Assembly: GCA_946186335.1 (NCBI GenBank)
Contig: CAMHMW010000025.1
Span: 1-17,133, forward strand
Length of the DNA stretch: 17,133 nt
Reading direction: 5' to 3'
Source: an uncultured Candidatus Melainabacteria bacterium
Lineage (GTDB): Bacteria; Cyanobacteriota; Vampirovibrionia; Gastranaerophilales; Gastranaerophilaceae
Shown: in pieces, positions 5,978 to 12,513 of the stretch
Numbering within the stretch: the stretch's first letter is position 1
Layout of the letters: every line of letters begins with the position of its first letter
Notes under the pieces: model-generated
What the model was told of the DNA's origin: nothing
Databases searched by the model: none
Seen by the model: only the letters and a program-made list of their open reading frames with translations
Made by a program: the position numbers and the translations under genes

Positions 5978-6060
5978 TGTCAGACAGTTCCGTCCGACAA
6001 GTAATGTTCGCCTCTCATTACTCTGTGGTAATGCTGCTTTTAACGAAGTTTTGAAACTTC
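5978..6060. repeat. Cluster of three small inverted repeats in the S17-L14 spacer
   Basis: Three potential hairpins in 83 bp: TGTC.GAC / GTC.GACA (5978-5999, one internal mismatch), GTAATG / CATTAC (6001-6006 and 6016-6021), and GAAGTT-TTGA-AACTTC (6045-6060). The last lies 5 nt downstream of the rpsQ stop. They may modulate RNA stability or be repeat remnants; no role is shown. Confidence 0.45.
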
Positions 6061-6065
6061 AAAAA

Positions 6066-6311
6066 TTATCTTGCCTTCTCAACTATTTCAGCAACAGCCC
6101 AGCGTTTGTCTTTTGATATAGGTTTTGATTCTACGATTCTTACCGTATCACCTACACCGCAAACATTTTCTGCATCGTGTGCTTTGTAGTGTTTGTTAGA
6201 TTCGATAATCTTTTTATATTTTGGATGTGGTTCGTAGTCTGCAACTTTTACGACAACTGTTTTGTCCATTTTATTACTAACTACTATTCCTTGTTTTTCT
6301 TTCTTAGGCAT
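6066..6311 (-). CDS. rpsQ: Small-subunit ribosomal protein S17 (uS17)
   Basis: 81 residues, an OB-fold primary 16S rRNA binder of the small-subunit body. Typical features are 'GIVVSNKMDKTVVVKV', 'HPKYKKIIESNKHYKAHD' and 'GDTVRIVESKPISKDKRW'. Its ATG overlaps the end of rpmC by 8 nt (6304-6311), a translational-coupling arrangement and the only overlap in this operon. Confidence 0.98.
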   Translation of the reverse strand: MPKKEKQGIVVSNKMDKTVVVKVADYEPHPKYKKIIESNKHYKAHDAENVCGVGDTVRIVESKPISKDKRWAVAEIVEKAR

Positions 6312-6501
6312 TTTCTTTACCTTTCTCTGTTATTACTGTTTTTGCTTTAGCGATAAGTCTTTTGATTTTTGAGATACTTGCTGTATCTTCCAGCTTGTGT
6401 GTTGAAAGTTTCAATCTTGATTCAAGTAATTGTTTTTTCCATTCAACAATAGCTTCCTGTAACTCATCTGCTGTTTTTTCACGCATTTCACTTAATTTCA
6501 T
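6304..6501 (-). CDS. rpmC: Large-subunit ribosomal protein L29 (uL29)
   Basis: 65 residues, a small two-helix protein at the peptide-exit rim near L23, where nascent-chain factors dock. It shows the family pattern 'MKLSEMREKTADELQEAI', 'WKKQLLESRLKLSTHKLEDTA' and 'ISKIKRLIAKAKTVI'. It follows L16 after 66 bp and overlaps S17. A good AAAGGAAA site lies upstream. Confidence 0.97.
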   Translation of the reverse strand: MKLSEMREKTADELQEAIVEWKKQLLESRLKLSTHKLEDTASISKIKRLIAKAKTVITEKGKENA

Positions 6502-6524
6502 TTTGTTTTTCCTTTATATTGACA

Positions 6525-6561
6525 CGCCTTATGCCGACCAAGAAATCTTCCCGTTAAGGCG
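6525..6561. repeat. Inverted repeat in the L16-L29 spacer
   Basis: CGCCTTA (6525-6531) and TAAGGCG (6555-6561) are perfect 7-bp arms with a 23-nt loop, between the rplP stop and the rpmC ribosome binding site. No T-tract is present. Function unknown. Confidence 0.4.
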
Positions 6562-6567
6562 AGTTAA

Positions 6568-6987
6568 CTATGCTTGTTCTCTTGGTTGTTCAACTATCTT
6601 AACTTTGATAGGTAATTTTTGTGCTGCTAATTCCAAAGCATGAACAGCAACGCTTCTGTCAAAGTAATCAAGTTCAAACAACAATCTGTTCGGTTTAACA
6701 ACCGCTACCCAGTATTCAACGTTACCTTTACCGGAACCCATACGAGTTTCAGCCGGTTTTGCAGTAATCGGTTTATCCGGGAATATTTTAATCCAAACGT
6801 TACCGCCACGTTTGATTTCACGAGTCATTGCACGACGTGCTGCCTCTATTTGACGGCTGGTAATCCAACCGGGTTCTAATGCTTGCAGAGCGTATTGACC
6901 AAATTCAAGTTTTGTACCTCTTGTTTCAGTACCTTTCATTCTGCCTTTCATCATTTTGCGGTATTTTGTTTTCTTAGGCTGTAACAT
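6568..6987 (-). CDS. rplP: Large-subunit ribosomal protein L16 (uL16)
   Basis: 139 residues. L16 binds near the A site and peptidyl-transferase centre and is a late assembly protein. Diagnostic segments are the start MLQPKKTKYRKMMKGRMKG, 'YALQALEPGWITSRQIEAAR', 'RGGNVWIKIFPDKPITAKP', 'RMGSGKGNVEYWVAVVKP' and the C-terminal 'ALELAAQKLPIKVKIV'. It lies 31 bp after S3. Confidence 0.99.
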   Translation of the reverse strand: MLQPKKTKYRKMMKGRMKGTETRGTKLEFGQYALQALEPGWITSRQIEAARRAMTREIKRGGNVWIKIFPDKPITAKPAETRMGSGKGNVEYWVAVVKPNRLLFELDYFDRSVAVHALELAAQKLPIKVKIVEQPREQA

Positions 6988-7018
6988 TTTATATTGCTCC
7001 TATTTGTATTTATACCTA

Positions 7019-7750
7019 CTATGCTTCCTGTGATGCTGCTCTTGATCTTCTCGGGCGTCTTGCACCTTTGTCGGCAGTATCCTTTCCGCTTTTGTGTTTG
7101 ATGTTTTGGTCTGCCATTTCACCGGGCATTAAGTTGCCTTTGAAAATCCAAACTTTAACACCGATTTTACCCATGATTGTATCTGCTTCGGTGAAACCGT
7201 AATCAACATCTGCTCTTAATGTCTGAAGAGGAATTCTTCCTTCTTTTGCCCATTCTGAACGAGCGATTTCAGCTCCGCCCAAACGTCCTGATACCATAAC
7301 TTTGATACCCTGAACACCTGATCTCATGGTTCTTTGCATTGCCTGTTTCATTGCACGTCTGAATGCAATACGTTTTTCAAGCTGTTGTGCTATTGATTCT
7401 GCAACCAACTGAGCATCAGCATCAATCCTTGCAACTTCTACAACGTTAATGATTACAGGTTTGCCGATATGTTTTGTTACATCCTGACGAAGTTCGTCAA
7501 TTCCTTGTCCGCCACGACCTACAACAATACCGGGCTTTGCTGTTACAACGGTTATCGTGATACTTTGTGCTTTTCTTGCAATCAAAATTCTTGAAACACC
7601 CGCTGCATATAGTTTTTTCTTAACGAATTTTCTGATTTTAGCATCTTCTGCAACAAATGCAGCATAATCTTTGACCTTTGCAAACCATGTGCTTACCCAA
7701 GGTTGAATGATGCCTACTCTAAATCCGGTTGGATGTGTTTTTTGTCCCAT
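7019..7750 (-). CDS. rpsC: Small-subunit ribosomal protein S3 (uS3)
   Basis: 243 residues. S3 lines the mRNA entry channel on the small-subunit head. It shows start MGQKTHPTGFRVGI and a KH type-2 domain (about 40-110) with the loop IVVGRGGQGIDELR (75-88). The conserved 'RRAMKQAMQRTMRSG..GIKV.VSGRLGGAEIARSE' follows, then 'GRIPLQTLRADVDYG' and 'GVKVWIFKG'. The basic tail ends in RRPRRSRAASQEA. It is 15 bp downstream of L22, the tightest spacer of the operon apart from the L29/S17 overlap. Confidence 0.99.
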   Translation of the reverse strand: MGQKTHPTGFRVGIIQPWVSTWFAKVKDYAAFVAEDAKIRKFVKKKLYAAGVSRILIARKAQSITITVVTAKPGIVVGRGGQGIDELRQDVTKHIGKPVIINVVEVARIDADAQLVAESIAQQLEKRIAFRRAMKQAMQRTMRSGVQGIKVMVSGRLGGAEIARSEWAKEGRIPLQTLRADVDYGFTEADTIMGKIGVKVWIFKGNLMPGEMADQNIKHKSGKDTADKGARRPRRSRAASQEA

Positions 7751-7765
7751 TTTATCTTACCTTTT

Positions 7766-8104
7766 CTATTTTGTTGAGTCACTAACTACTAATGTAAGGT
7801 GTGATGTACGTTTCAGTCTTGAATACATACGACCTTGCGCTCTTGTTCTTGCACGTTTATATGTTGTGCTTTCATCCGCAAAAATTTGAGAAATTTTTAA
7901 AGATTCTGCTCCAACGCCAAATTGCTCACGAGCATTTGCAACTGCTGCTTTGAGGTTCTTTTCAACCACTCTTGCCGCAAAATAAGGCATAAAACGTAAC
8001 ATGTCCTGAGCTTCAATAACAGCTTTACCGCGAACTTCGTTGATTACTCTGCGAAGTTTTCTGGCTGTCATTTTTATGTCTGTTTGTTTTGCTTTTGCTT
8101 CCAT
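7766..8104 (-). CDS. rplV: Large-subunit ribosomal protein L22 (uL22)
   Basis: 112 residues. L22 lines the polypeptide exit tunnel with its extended hairpin. Visible signatures are 'MTARKLRRVINEVRGKAVIEA', read in two parts at 12-32, then 'EKNLKAAVANA' and the C-terminal 'RARTRAQGRMYSRLKRTSHL', the tunnel loop region. The N-terminal MEAKAKQTDIK precedes the core and is ordinary. A macrolide-resistance insertion in the loop is not seen. It lies 46 bp after S19. Confidence 0.98.
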   Translation of the reverse strand: MEAKAKQTDIKMTARKLRRVINEVRGKAVIEAQDMLRFMPYFAARVVEKNLKAAVANAREQFGVGAESLKISQIFADESTTYKRARTRAQGRMYSRLKRTSHLTLVVSDSTK

Positions 8105-8150
8105 TTTTTTAGTCCTTTTAATTAAGATTAAATTCTACTTTTGGCTATCC

Positions 8151-8429
8151 TTAGCCTCTTTTTGCTTTATCTGCACCTGCATGACCTTTGAAAAGTCTTG
8201 TCGGCGCAAATTCACCTAACTTATGTCCTACCATTTGTTCTGTTATATAAACGGGTACGTGAGTTTTACCGTTGTGAACAGCGATTGTATGGTTTAACAT
8301 ATCAGGTACAATCATTGATGCTCTAGACCAAGTTTTGATAACTTTCTTTTCTGAATTTGCATTCATCTTATCAATTTTCTTTTGTAGAGCTTCTTCTACG
8401 TATGCACCTTTTTTTAATGAACGTGCCAT
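8151..8429 (-). CDS. rpsS: Small-subunit ribosomal protein S19 (uS19)
   Basis: 92 residues, full length. S19 sits on the small-subunit head, pairs with S13 and contacts bridge partners near A-site tRNA. It shows start MARSLKKGAYVEEALQKKI, 'KVIKTWSRASMIVPDML', 'HTIAVHNGKTHVPVYITEQM' and 'VGHKLGEFAPTRLFKGH'. It is 28 bp downstream of L2, with an AGGAG-type site. Confidence 0.99.
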   Translation of the reverse strand: MARSLKKGAYVEEALQKKIDKMNANSEKKVIKTWSRASMIVPDMLNHTIAVHNGKTHVPVYITEQMVGHKLGEFAPTRLFKGHAGADKAKRG

Positions 8430-8457
8430 TTATTTCTCCTTTTGTTCCTTTGTTTTA

Positions 8458-9285
8458 TTATTTGGTTCTTCTTCTAACGATTAATTTATTAGAAGCTTTG
8501 TTTTTCTTACGTGTCTTGTAACCAAGAGCCGGTTTACCCCAAGGTGTTTTCGGGTGTCCGCCGGGACCTGTTTTACCTTCACCACCACCGTGAGGGTGAT
8601 CGCAGGGGTTCATTGTTACACCGCGAACGGTAGGTCTGATACCCATATAACGTTTTCTTCCGGCTTTACCGATTGATAAGTTTTTAAATTCTGAATTGCC
8701 CAATGCTCCGATTGTAGCCATACATTCTTTTCTTACCATTCTCATTTCGCCTGAAGGAAGTTTTACGGTTACATAGTTACCTTCCTTAGCCATTACCTGA
8801 GCGGAGTTTCCTGCTGCTCTGACCATAACACCGCCACGTCCCGGTATCATTTCAATATTGTGAACAATTGAACCTAACGGAATCAATTCAAGAGGTATTG
8901 CGTTACCTGTCTGAACGGGTGCTTCCGGTCCTGAAACGATTACATCTCCTACGTTCAATCCTTCGGGTGTCAAAATGTATCTTTTTTCACCGTCAGCATA
9001 GAAACACAGAGAAATTCTTACGTTTCTGTTCGGATCGTACTCAATAGTTTTAACTGTTGCGGGTACACCGAACTTATCTCTTTTAAAATCAATTACACGG
9101 TATGCTTTTTTTACACCGCCGCCTTTGTGACGACAAGTAATTCTACCTGTGTTATTTCTTCCTGCTGTTTTCTTTAACTTAGTTAATAATGATTTTTCAG
9201 GAGTTGATGTTGTGATTTCTTGGTAATCACTTTTTACCATGCCTCTTTGTCCCGGAGACGTCGGATTAATTTTTCTGGTTGCCAT
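8458..9285 (-). CDS. rplB: Large-subunit ribosomal protein L2 (uL2)
   Basis: 275 residues from the start I choose. L2 is needed for subunit association and peptidyl-transferase activity. Hallmarks are the start MATRKINPTSPGQRGMV, 'GRNNTGRITCRHKGGGVKKAYR', read in two parts, 'HNIEMIPGRGG', and the C-terminal 'NPCDHPHGGGEGKTGPGG' with the conserved histidine. An in-frame upstream ATG at 9334-9336 would add 17 non-homologous residues. The ATG at 9283-9285 is preferred, because AGGAG lies 8 nt upstream and the protein then begins like other L2s. Confidence 0.98.
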   Translation of the reverse strand: MATRKINPTSPGQRGMVKSDYQEITTSTPEKSLLTKLKKTAGRNNTGRITCRHKGGGVKKAYRVIDFKRDKFGVPATVKTIEYDPNRNVRISLCFYADGEKRYILTPEGLNVGDVIVSGPEAPVQTGNAIPLELIPLGSIVHNIEMIPGRGGVMVRAAGNSAQVMAKEGNYVTVKLPSGEMRMVRKECMATIGALGNSEFKNLSIGKAGRKRYMGIRPTVRGVTMNPCDHPHGGGEGKTGPGGHPKTPWGKPALGYKTRKKNKASNKLIVRRRTK

Positions 9286-9322
9286 TTTTATTTCTCCTAC
9301 TACTTGGCTTTTTGTACTTAAA

Positions 9323-9354
9323 GGTTGTACCGGCATTTCGCACCGGCTTAAACC
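9323..9354. repeat. Inverted repeat in the L23-L2 spacer, with GCACCGGCTTA element
   Basis: On the coding strand GGTT....CCGG (from 9354) can pair with CCGG...AACC (to 9323) around TGCGAAATG, an imperfect hairpin just after the rplW stop. The segment GCACCGGCTTA (9340-9350) resembles the 15-bp repeats after S8 and L6. The function is not evident. Confidence 0.45.
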
Positions 9355-9357
9355 TTA

Positions 9358-9651
9358 TTACATTTCAACAAATTCTATCGGTTCGCCTTCGATTGTTACG
9401 ATGGCTTTCTTAGAACTGTCGGTTCTTCCGAATTTATATCCCATTCTTTTTTCGTGAGAAGGCATATAAACCGTTCTTACTTTCTTAACTTTTCTTCCCG
9501 GAAAAGCTAATTCAACAGCTTTGGCAATTTCGATTTTGTTGGCATCTTTTCTTACTTCGAAAGTATATTGAGCGCCTTCAGTTGCCGCTACTGATTTTTC
9601 GGTTATTAATGACTTTTTAATTACGTCATATAGTTTTTCTGTTTCACTCAT
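9358..9651 (-). CDS. rplW: Large-subunit ribosomal protein L23 (uL23)
   Basis: 97 residues. L23 sits at the exit-tunnel rim and is the docking site for trigger factor and SRP. It shows 'LYDVIKKSLITEKSVA', 'YTFEVRKDANKIEIAKAVE' and 'KVKKVRTVYMPSHEKRMG'. The C-terminus is 'KKAIVTIEGEPIEFVEM'. It lies 26 bp after L4. There is a weak AAAGGAA-type site. Confidence 0.97.
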   Translation of the reverse strand: MSETEKLYDVIKKSLITEKSVAATEGAQYTFEVRKDANKIEIAKAVELAFPGRKVKKVRTVYMPSHEKRMGYKFGRTDSSKKAIVTIEGEPIEFVEM

Positions 9652-9677
9652 TTTTAATTTCCTTTATTCTTTGATTA

Positions 9678-10304
9678 TTACGAAAGTCTTTCCGTAATTT
9701 CTTTTACGGCTGCTTCTGTCATTACAACGTAATCAGCTTCCAACAAATCTTTTACGTTTAAGTTTGTCGGCAATAAAAGTTTTACGCTCGGTATATTTCT
9801 TGCTGAAAGTTCAAGATTTTTGTTTTCTTCGGCTTTTGTATCAGCAATAATTAATACTTTTCCGCTAACATTTAAAGATTTCAGAGATGCTGCCATCAAT
9901 TTTGTTTTGGGTTCAGCAATTGTTGAGAAATCTTTTACGAAAACTAACTGAGATGCTCTTGCTGATAATGCAGATTTCAAAGCTAATTTTCTTGCTTTTT
10001 GAGGCATATTAAACGCATAACTTCTGGGTTTGGGCCCAAAGATTACGCCGCCGCCTGCAAACAATGGTGAACGTAAAGAACCTGCTCTTGCACGTCCTGT
10101 ACCTTTTTGTTTCCAGGGTTTTCTTCCGCCGCCGGCAACTTCTGCTCTTGTTTTTGTGCAGGCATTACCTGAACGAGCGTTGTTTAATTGTCTTCTTAAT
10201 GCCAAATGCATTACGTGAATATTGGGTTCTACACCGAATACGTTTTTATCAAGTGTTATTTCACCTAATTTTTCACCTGTTGTACTTAAAATTTCGTTTG
10301 TCAT
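9678..10304 (-). CDS. rplD: Large-subunit ribosomal protein L4 (uL4)
   Basis: 208 residues. L4 is an early assembly protein whose extended loop reaches the exit tunnel. In gamma-proteobacteria it also represses the S10 operon. The loop is evident (about 45-95: 'KTRAEVAGGGRKPWKQKGTG' then RARAGSLRSPLFAGGG). The globular end has 'SARNIPSVKLLLPTNLNVKDL' (written in part) and 'LLEADYVVMTEAAV'. It follows L3 after 137 bp; AAAGGAAAAG lies before the ATG. Confidence 0.99.
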   Translation of the reverse strand: MTNEILSTTGEKLGEITLDKNVFGVEPNIHVMHLALRRQLNNARSGNACTKTRAEVAGGGRKPWKQKGTGRARAGSLRSPLFAGGGVIFGPKPRSYAFNMPQKARKLALKSALSARASQLVFVKDFSTIAEPKTKLMAASLKSLNVSGKVLIIADTKAEENKNLELSARNIPSVKLLLPTNLNVKDLLEADYVVMTEAAVKEITERLS

Positions 10305-10412
10305 TTTTCTTTTCCTTTTTTTATCTGTGCCTGTTACCCCTTTTCGCTTTTGCGATTTTATATGGCAACTCGGGATTTTTGAAACTTTTCTGTTTATCTG
10401 ATTTTCTTTTTA

Positions 10413-10434
10413 TCGGGTTTTAAACCTCACCCGA
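10413..10434. repeat. Inverted repeat in the L3-L4 spacer
   Basis: TCGGGT (10413-10418) pairs with ACCCGA (10429-10434) over a 10-nt loop, 7 nt beyond the rplC stop. There is a T-rich stretch on the minus strand only much later, so it is not a clear terminator. It is another small hairpin in a long operon spacer. Confidence 0.4.
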
Positions 10435-10441
10435 ATCGGTA

Positions 10442-11077
10442 TTAGTTCCATTTTGTACGTGTTGGAACGATTGTTACCAATCTGCCTTCACAACCCGGTA
10501 CTGAGCCTTTTACCAATACCAAACCGTTGTTAGCATCAACTTTAACTAATCTCAGTTTGGTGATGGTAACTCTTTCATTACCCATGTTTCCAGCCATTCT
10601 CTTGCCTTTGATAACACGAGAAGGGGTTGTGCCTGCACCGATTGAACCCGGTTCTCTGTGGTTCTTTGAACCGTGAGCCATAGGTCCTCTTCCAAAGTTG
10701 TGTCTTTTAACTGTACCCTGGAAACCTTTACCTATTGATTTTCCTGTTACGTCTACTTTTTCAACATTGTCCAATACTGAAAGTTCAACTTTATCACCAA
10801 CTTTGAAATCCTGAGGGTTATCTACTCTGAATTCCTGAAGATGACGGTAATTTGACAGGTTATTTTTCTTGAAGTGACCCATTTGAGCCTTTGTCAAATG
10901 TTTTTCTTTCGCTGCAACAGTACCAACCTGAATAGCGTTATAACCGTCTGTTTCAACAGTCTTAACCTGAGTTACAACGGTTTCGTCAACTTTGATAACT
11001 GTTACGGGAATTGCCAAACCTTGTTCATCAAAGATTTGAGTCATTCCGACTTTTTTACCTATTACACCTAGTGTCAT
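10442..11077 (-). CDS. rplC: Large-subunit ribosomal protein L3 (uL3)
   Basis: 211 residues. L3 initiates large-subunit assembly, and its extension reaches toward the peptidyl-transferase centre. Diagnostic segments are start MTLGVIGKKVGMTQIFDEQG and 'GKGFQGTVKRHNFGRGPMAH', followed by GSKNHREPGSIGAGTTPSRV and 'GKRMAGNMGNERVT'. It is separated from S10 by an unusual 202-bp gap with two TATAAT sequences, so partly independent transcription is possible. AAAGGT precedes the ATG. Confidence 0.99.
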   Translation of the reverse strand: MTLGVIGKKVGMTQIFDEQGLAIPVTVIKVDETVVTQVKTVETDGYNAIQVGTVAAKEKHLTKAQMGHFKKNNLSNYRHLQEFRVDNPQDFKVGDKVELSVLDNVEKVDVTGKSIGKGFQGTVKRHNFGRGPMAHGSKNHREPGSIGAGTTPSRVIKGKRMAGNMGNERVTITKLRLVKVDANNGLVLVKGSVPGCEGRLVTIVPTRTKWN

Positions 11078-11279
11078 AATTTTTACCTTTCCGTGCTCAT
11101 CCTACTTGGTGCATTATATGCCCCTTTTCAAACTTGCATCTTTCTCTTGCGAGCGCTACTTTACTAACTAATTCTTTACCTTTGAAGGACTTTCACCTTC
11201 CCCCACTTATGTTATGGGCAGTAGATCACATTATATGCATAATGCTTATTCAATTTTCAGTTACAGGAATCTTGGCAAA
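11078..11279 (-). promoter_or_regulatory. Long S10-L3 spacer with two TATAAT boxes and a hairpin
   Basis: 202 bp without a gene, where these two genes are normally close. On the minus strand it holds GCATATAATG twice (plus-strand 10-mer CATTATATGC at 11229-11238 and 11112-11121). It also holds a perfect hairpin GAAGG / CCTTC with a 7-nt loop (11184-11200). Neither TATAAT has a convincing -35 at 16-18 nt. It could contain an internal promoter for rplC; this is uncertain. Confidence 0.35.
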
Positions 11280-11597
11280 CTATCTTGCTTCGATATCTAC
11301 ACCTGCAGGTAAATCTAATCTACGCAACTCTTCCATAGTGGCTTGAGTCGGTTCGTATATATCAATGATACGTTTGTGAGTTCTCATTTCGAAATGTTCA
11401 CGAGATTTTTTATCTACGTGAGGACTTCTCAAAACGCAATATATACGTCTTTTTGTAGGTAAAGGAATTGGTCCGGCTACTTTAGCGTCTGTTCTTTTTG
11501 CTGTTTCTACGATTTTTTCGGCAGATACATCAATAAGTTTGTAATCATAAGCTTTCAAACAAACTCTGATTCTGTTTTTCTTTGTGCTGGTTGCCAT
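11280..11597 (-). CDS. rpsJ: Small-subunit ribosomal protein S10 / NusE (uS10)
   Basis: 105 residues. S10 sits on the small-subunit head and doubles as NusE in transcription antitermination. It shows 'RIRVCLKAYDYKLIDVSAEK', 'VAGPIPLPTKRRIYCVLRSP', 'KKSREHFEMRTHKRIIDI' and the C-terminal 'LDLPAGVDIE'. It is the first gene of the main ribosomal transcript, preceded by AAAGGAAAG, an approximately 110-nt leader and a strong promoter. Confidence 0.99.
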   Translation of the reverse strand: MATSTKKNRIRVCLKAYDYKLIDVSAEKIVETAKRTDAKVAGPIPLPTKRRIYCVLRSPHVDKKSREHFEMRTHKRIIDIYEPTQATMEELRRLDLPAGVDIEAR

Positions 11598-11708
11598 TTG
11601 CTTTCCTTTTTCTTTTTTTACTGTACTACGTTGCCCTGCGAATCTCTAAAAGACCCGCTAATACTGCCCCGGCTGCTATTTTACATACTTCGGACAATAT
11701 ACCTGAGC
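11598..11708 (-). promoter_or_regulatory. 5' leader of the S10 transcript
   Basis: About 110 nt between the predicted transcription start and rpsJ. In order, the coding strand has CCGAAGTA (11686-11693), AGCAGCCGGGGC (11666-11677), GCGGGT (11653-11658), TTTAGAG (11644-11650), TTCGCAG (11636-11642) and GGCAAC (11630-11635). The same series occurs in the rpsH leader. A shared autoregulatory RNA element is inferred. No fold has been computed. Confidence 0.45.
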
Positions 11709-11714
11709 ATTGTA

Positions 11715-11743
11715 ATCTTATGACAAACAAGATCCACTGTCAA
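11715..11743 (-). promoter_or_regulatory. Promoter of the S10 ribosomal operon
   Basis: A perfect -35 TTGACA (11738-11743), a 17-nt spacer and -10 TAAGAT (11715-11720), read on the minus strand. It lies between the terminator of the upstream gene and rpsJ, exactly where the operon promoter is required. The predicted start is near 11708. Confidence 0.8.
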
Positions 11744-11786
11744 CAGGGGATTTACATGTTTGTAACTTTTTATTAAGCAATAAAAA

Positions 11787-11811
11787 ACAGCCCTCCAAAT
11801 TTGAGAGCTGT
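11787..11811 (-). terminator. Intrinsic terminator of the 11833-12411 gene
   Basis: Arms ACAGCCCTC (11787-11795) and GAGAGCTGT (11803-11811) form a 9-bp stem with one G-U pair and a 7-nt loop. On the minus strand it is followed by a run of six T (plus 11782-11787). It separates the hypothetical gene from the S10 promoter. Confidence 0.85.
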
Positions 11812-11832
11812 CTTTATCGTTTTATTTTTTTA

Positions 11833-12411
11833 TTAACCTTGATTAAAAATCTTTTTAGCTTGTGCTATATTAGATTCCTTTATATTTTCTGCCTTTTCAA
11901 GCTCAGCTGTCAATTTAGACGCCTTTCGGAAAGTATCGGGTAATTCCGTCATAGGTTTTGTAATTCTTCTGTATGCACCCTGTATACTTGCAATTGCAGC
12001 ATTACAATATGCTCTTACCTTACCAACAAATGATAATCCTCTCAATGCTGATTTTGAAATGTAATCACTTGCTTGCGGATAAAGAAATTCACTGGAACTA
12101 AAATCTCCGGGAATTTCTTTTACGGAATTATTTGTTTTTTTGTCTATTATTTGAATCACATAACCTTTTGCATCTCTTTTATCAGCCAAAAATCTGATAT
12201 TGTAATGTCTGTCACCACAGTGTTTTCCTATCATTTGTCTTACAGCTCTTGACATAAGACTTTGTTTTTTTCCGTTAAATACAACTCTTTCAAAAGTTTC
12301 CATTGCCGTATCAACATTTGAATCGACAACGCCACCTGCTTTTCTTACCATTTCGGGTTTCACGAATGCCATACCAAATGCAGGAGATGGGGTATTGTTT
12401 CTGATTTCCAT
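11833..12411 (-). CDS. Hypothetical protein with N-terminal 'NN...P.FG' signature
   Basis: 192 residues, no recognised domain. It begins MEIRNNTPSPAFGMAFV, sharing M.I.NN...P.FG...V with the GNAT-like protein at 35-664. The rest is basic and mixed alpha/beta (for example 'YNIRFLADKRDAKGYVIQII' and DKKTNNSVKEIPGD), with a helical, Lys/Glu-rich C-terminus (about 150-190). No signal peptide or membrane segment is seen. I prefer the ATG at 12409-12411. AAAGG lies 9 nt before it, whereas for the ATG at 12418-12420 the same site directly abuts the codon. A terminator follows 22 nt past the stop. It lies 102 bp after the phosphohexomutase and may be read through from it. Probably lineage-restricted; function unknown. 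Confidence 0.7.
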   Translation of the reverse strand: MEIRNNTPSPAFGMAFVKPEMVRKAGGVVDSNVDTAMETFERVVFNGKKQSLMSRAVRQMIGKHCGDRHYNIRFLADKRDAKGYVIQIIDKKTNNSVKEIPGDFSSSEFLYPQASDYISKSALRGLSFVGKVRAYCNAAIASIQGAYRRITKPMTELPDTFRKASKLTAELEKAENIKESNIAQAKKIFNQG

Positions 12412-12438
12412 TATAAACATCCTTTCGTTTTTACAAAC

Positions 12439-12462
12439 TTACGGCATGTTTAAACCCCGTAA
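12439..12462. repeat. Inverted repeat upstream of the 11833-12411 gene
   Basis: TTACGG (12439-12444) pairs with CCGTAA (12457-12462) over a 12-nt loop that contains the palindrome GTTTAAAC. It lies between the phosphohexomutase stop and the next gene. There is no T-tract in the right place for termination, so an operator or a leader hairpin is possible. Confidence 0.35.
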
Positions 12463-12513
12463 AAAAACTTTTTGCTAATAAAAATTTTACAATTTAACAA
12501 AATTTAATAATAT

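Noticed and set aside
9286..9336. Longer L2 start adding 17 residues
   Set aside because: There is no homology in the extension, and a good AGGAG site serves the ATG at 9283-9285.
11184..11200. GGTGAAAGTCC as a trace of a group II intron
   Set aside because: Only a short match inside a simple hairpin, with no domain V-like structure or reverse transcriptase nearby.
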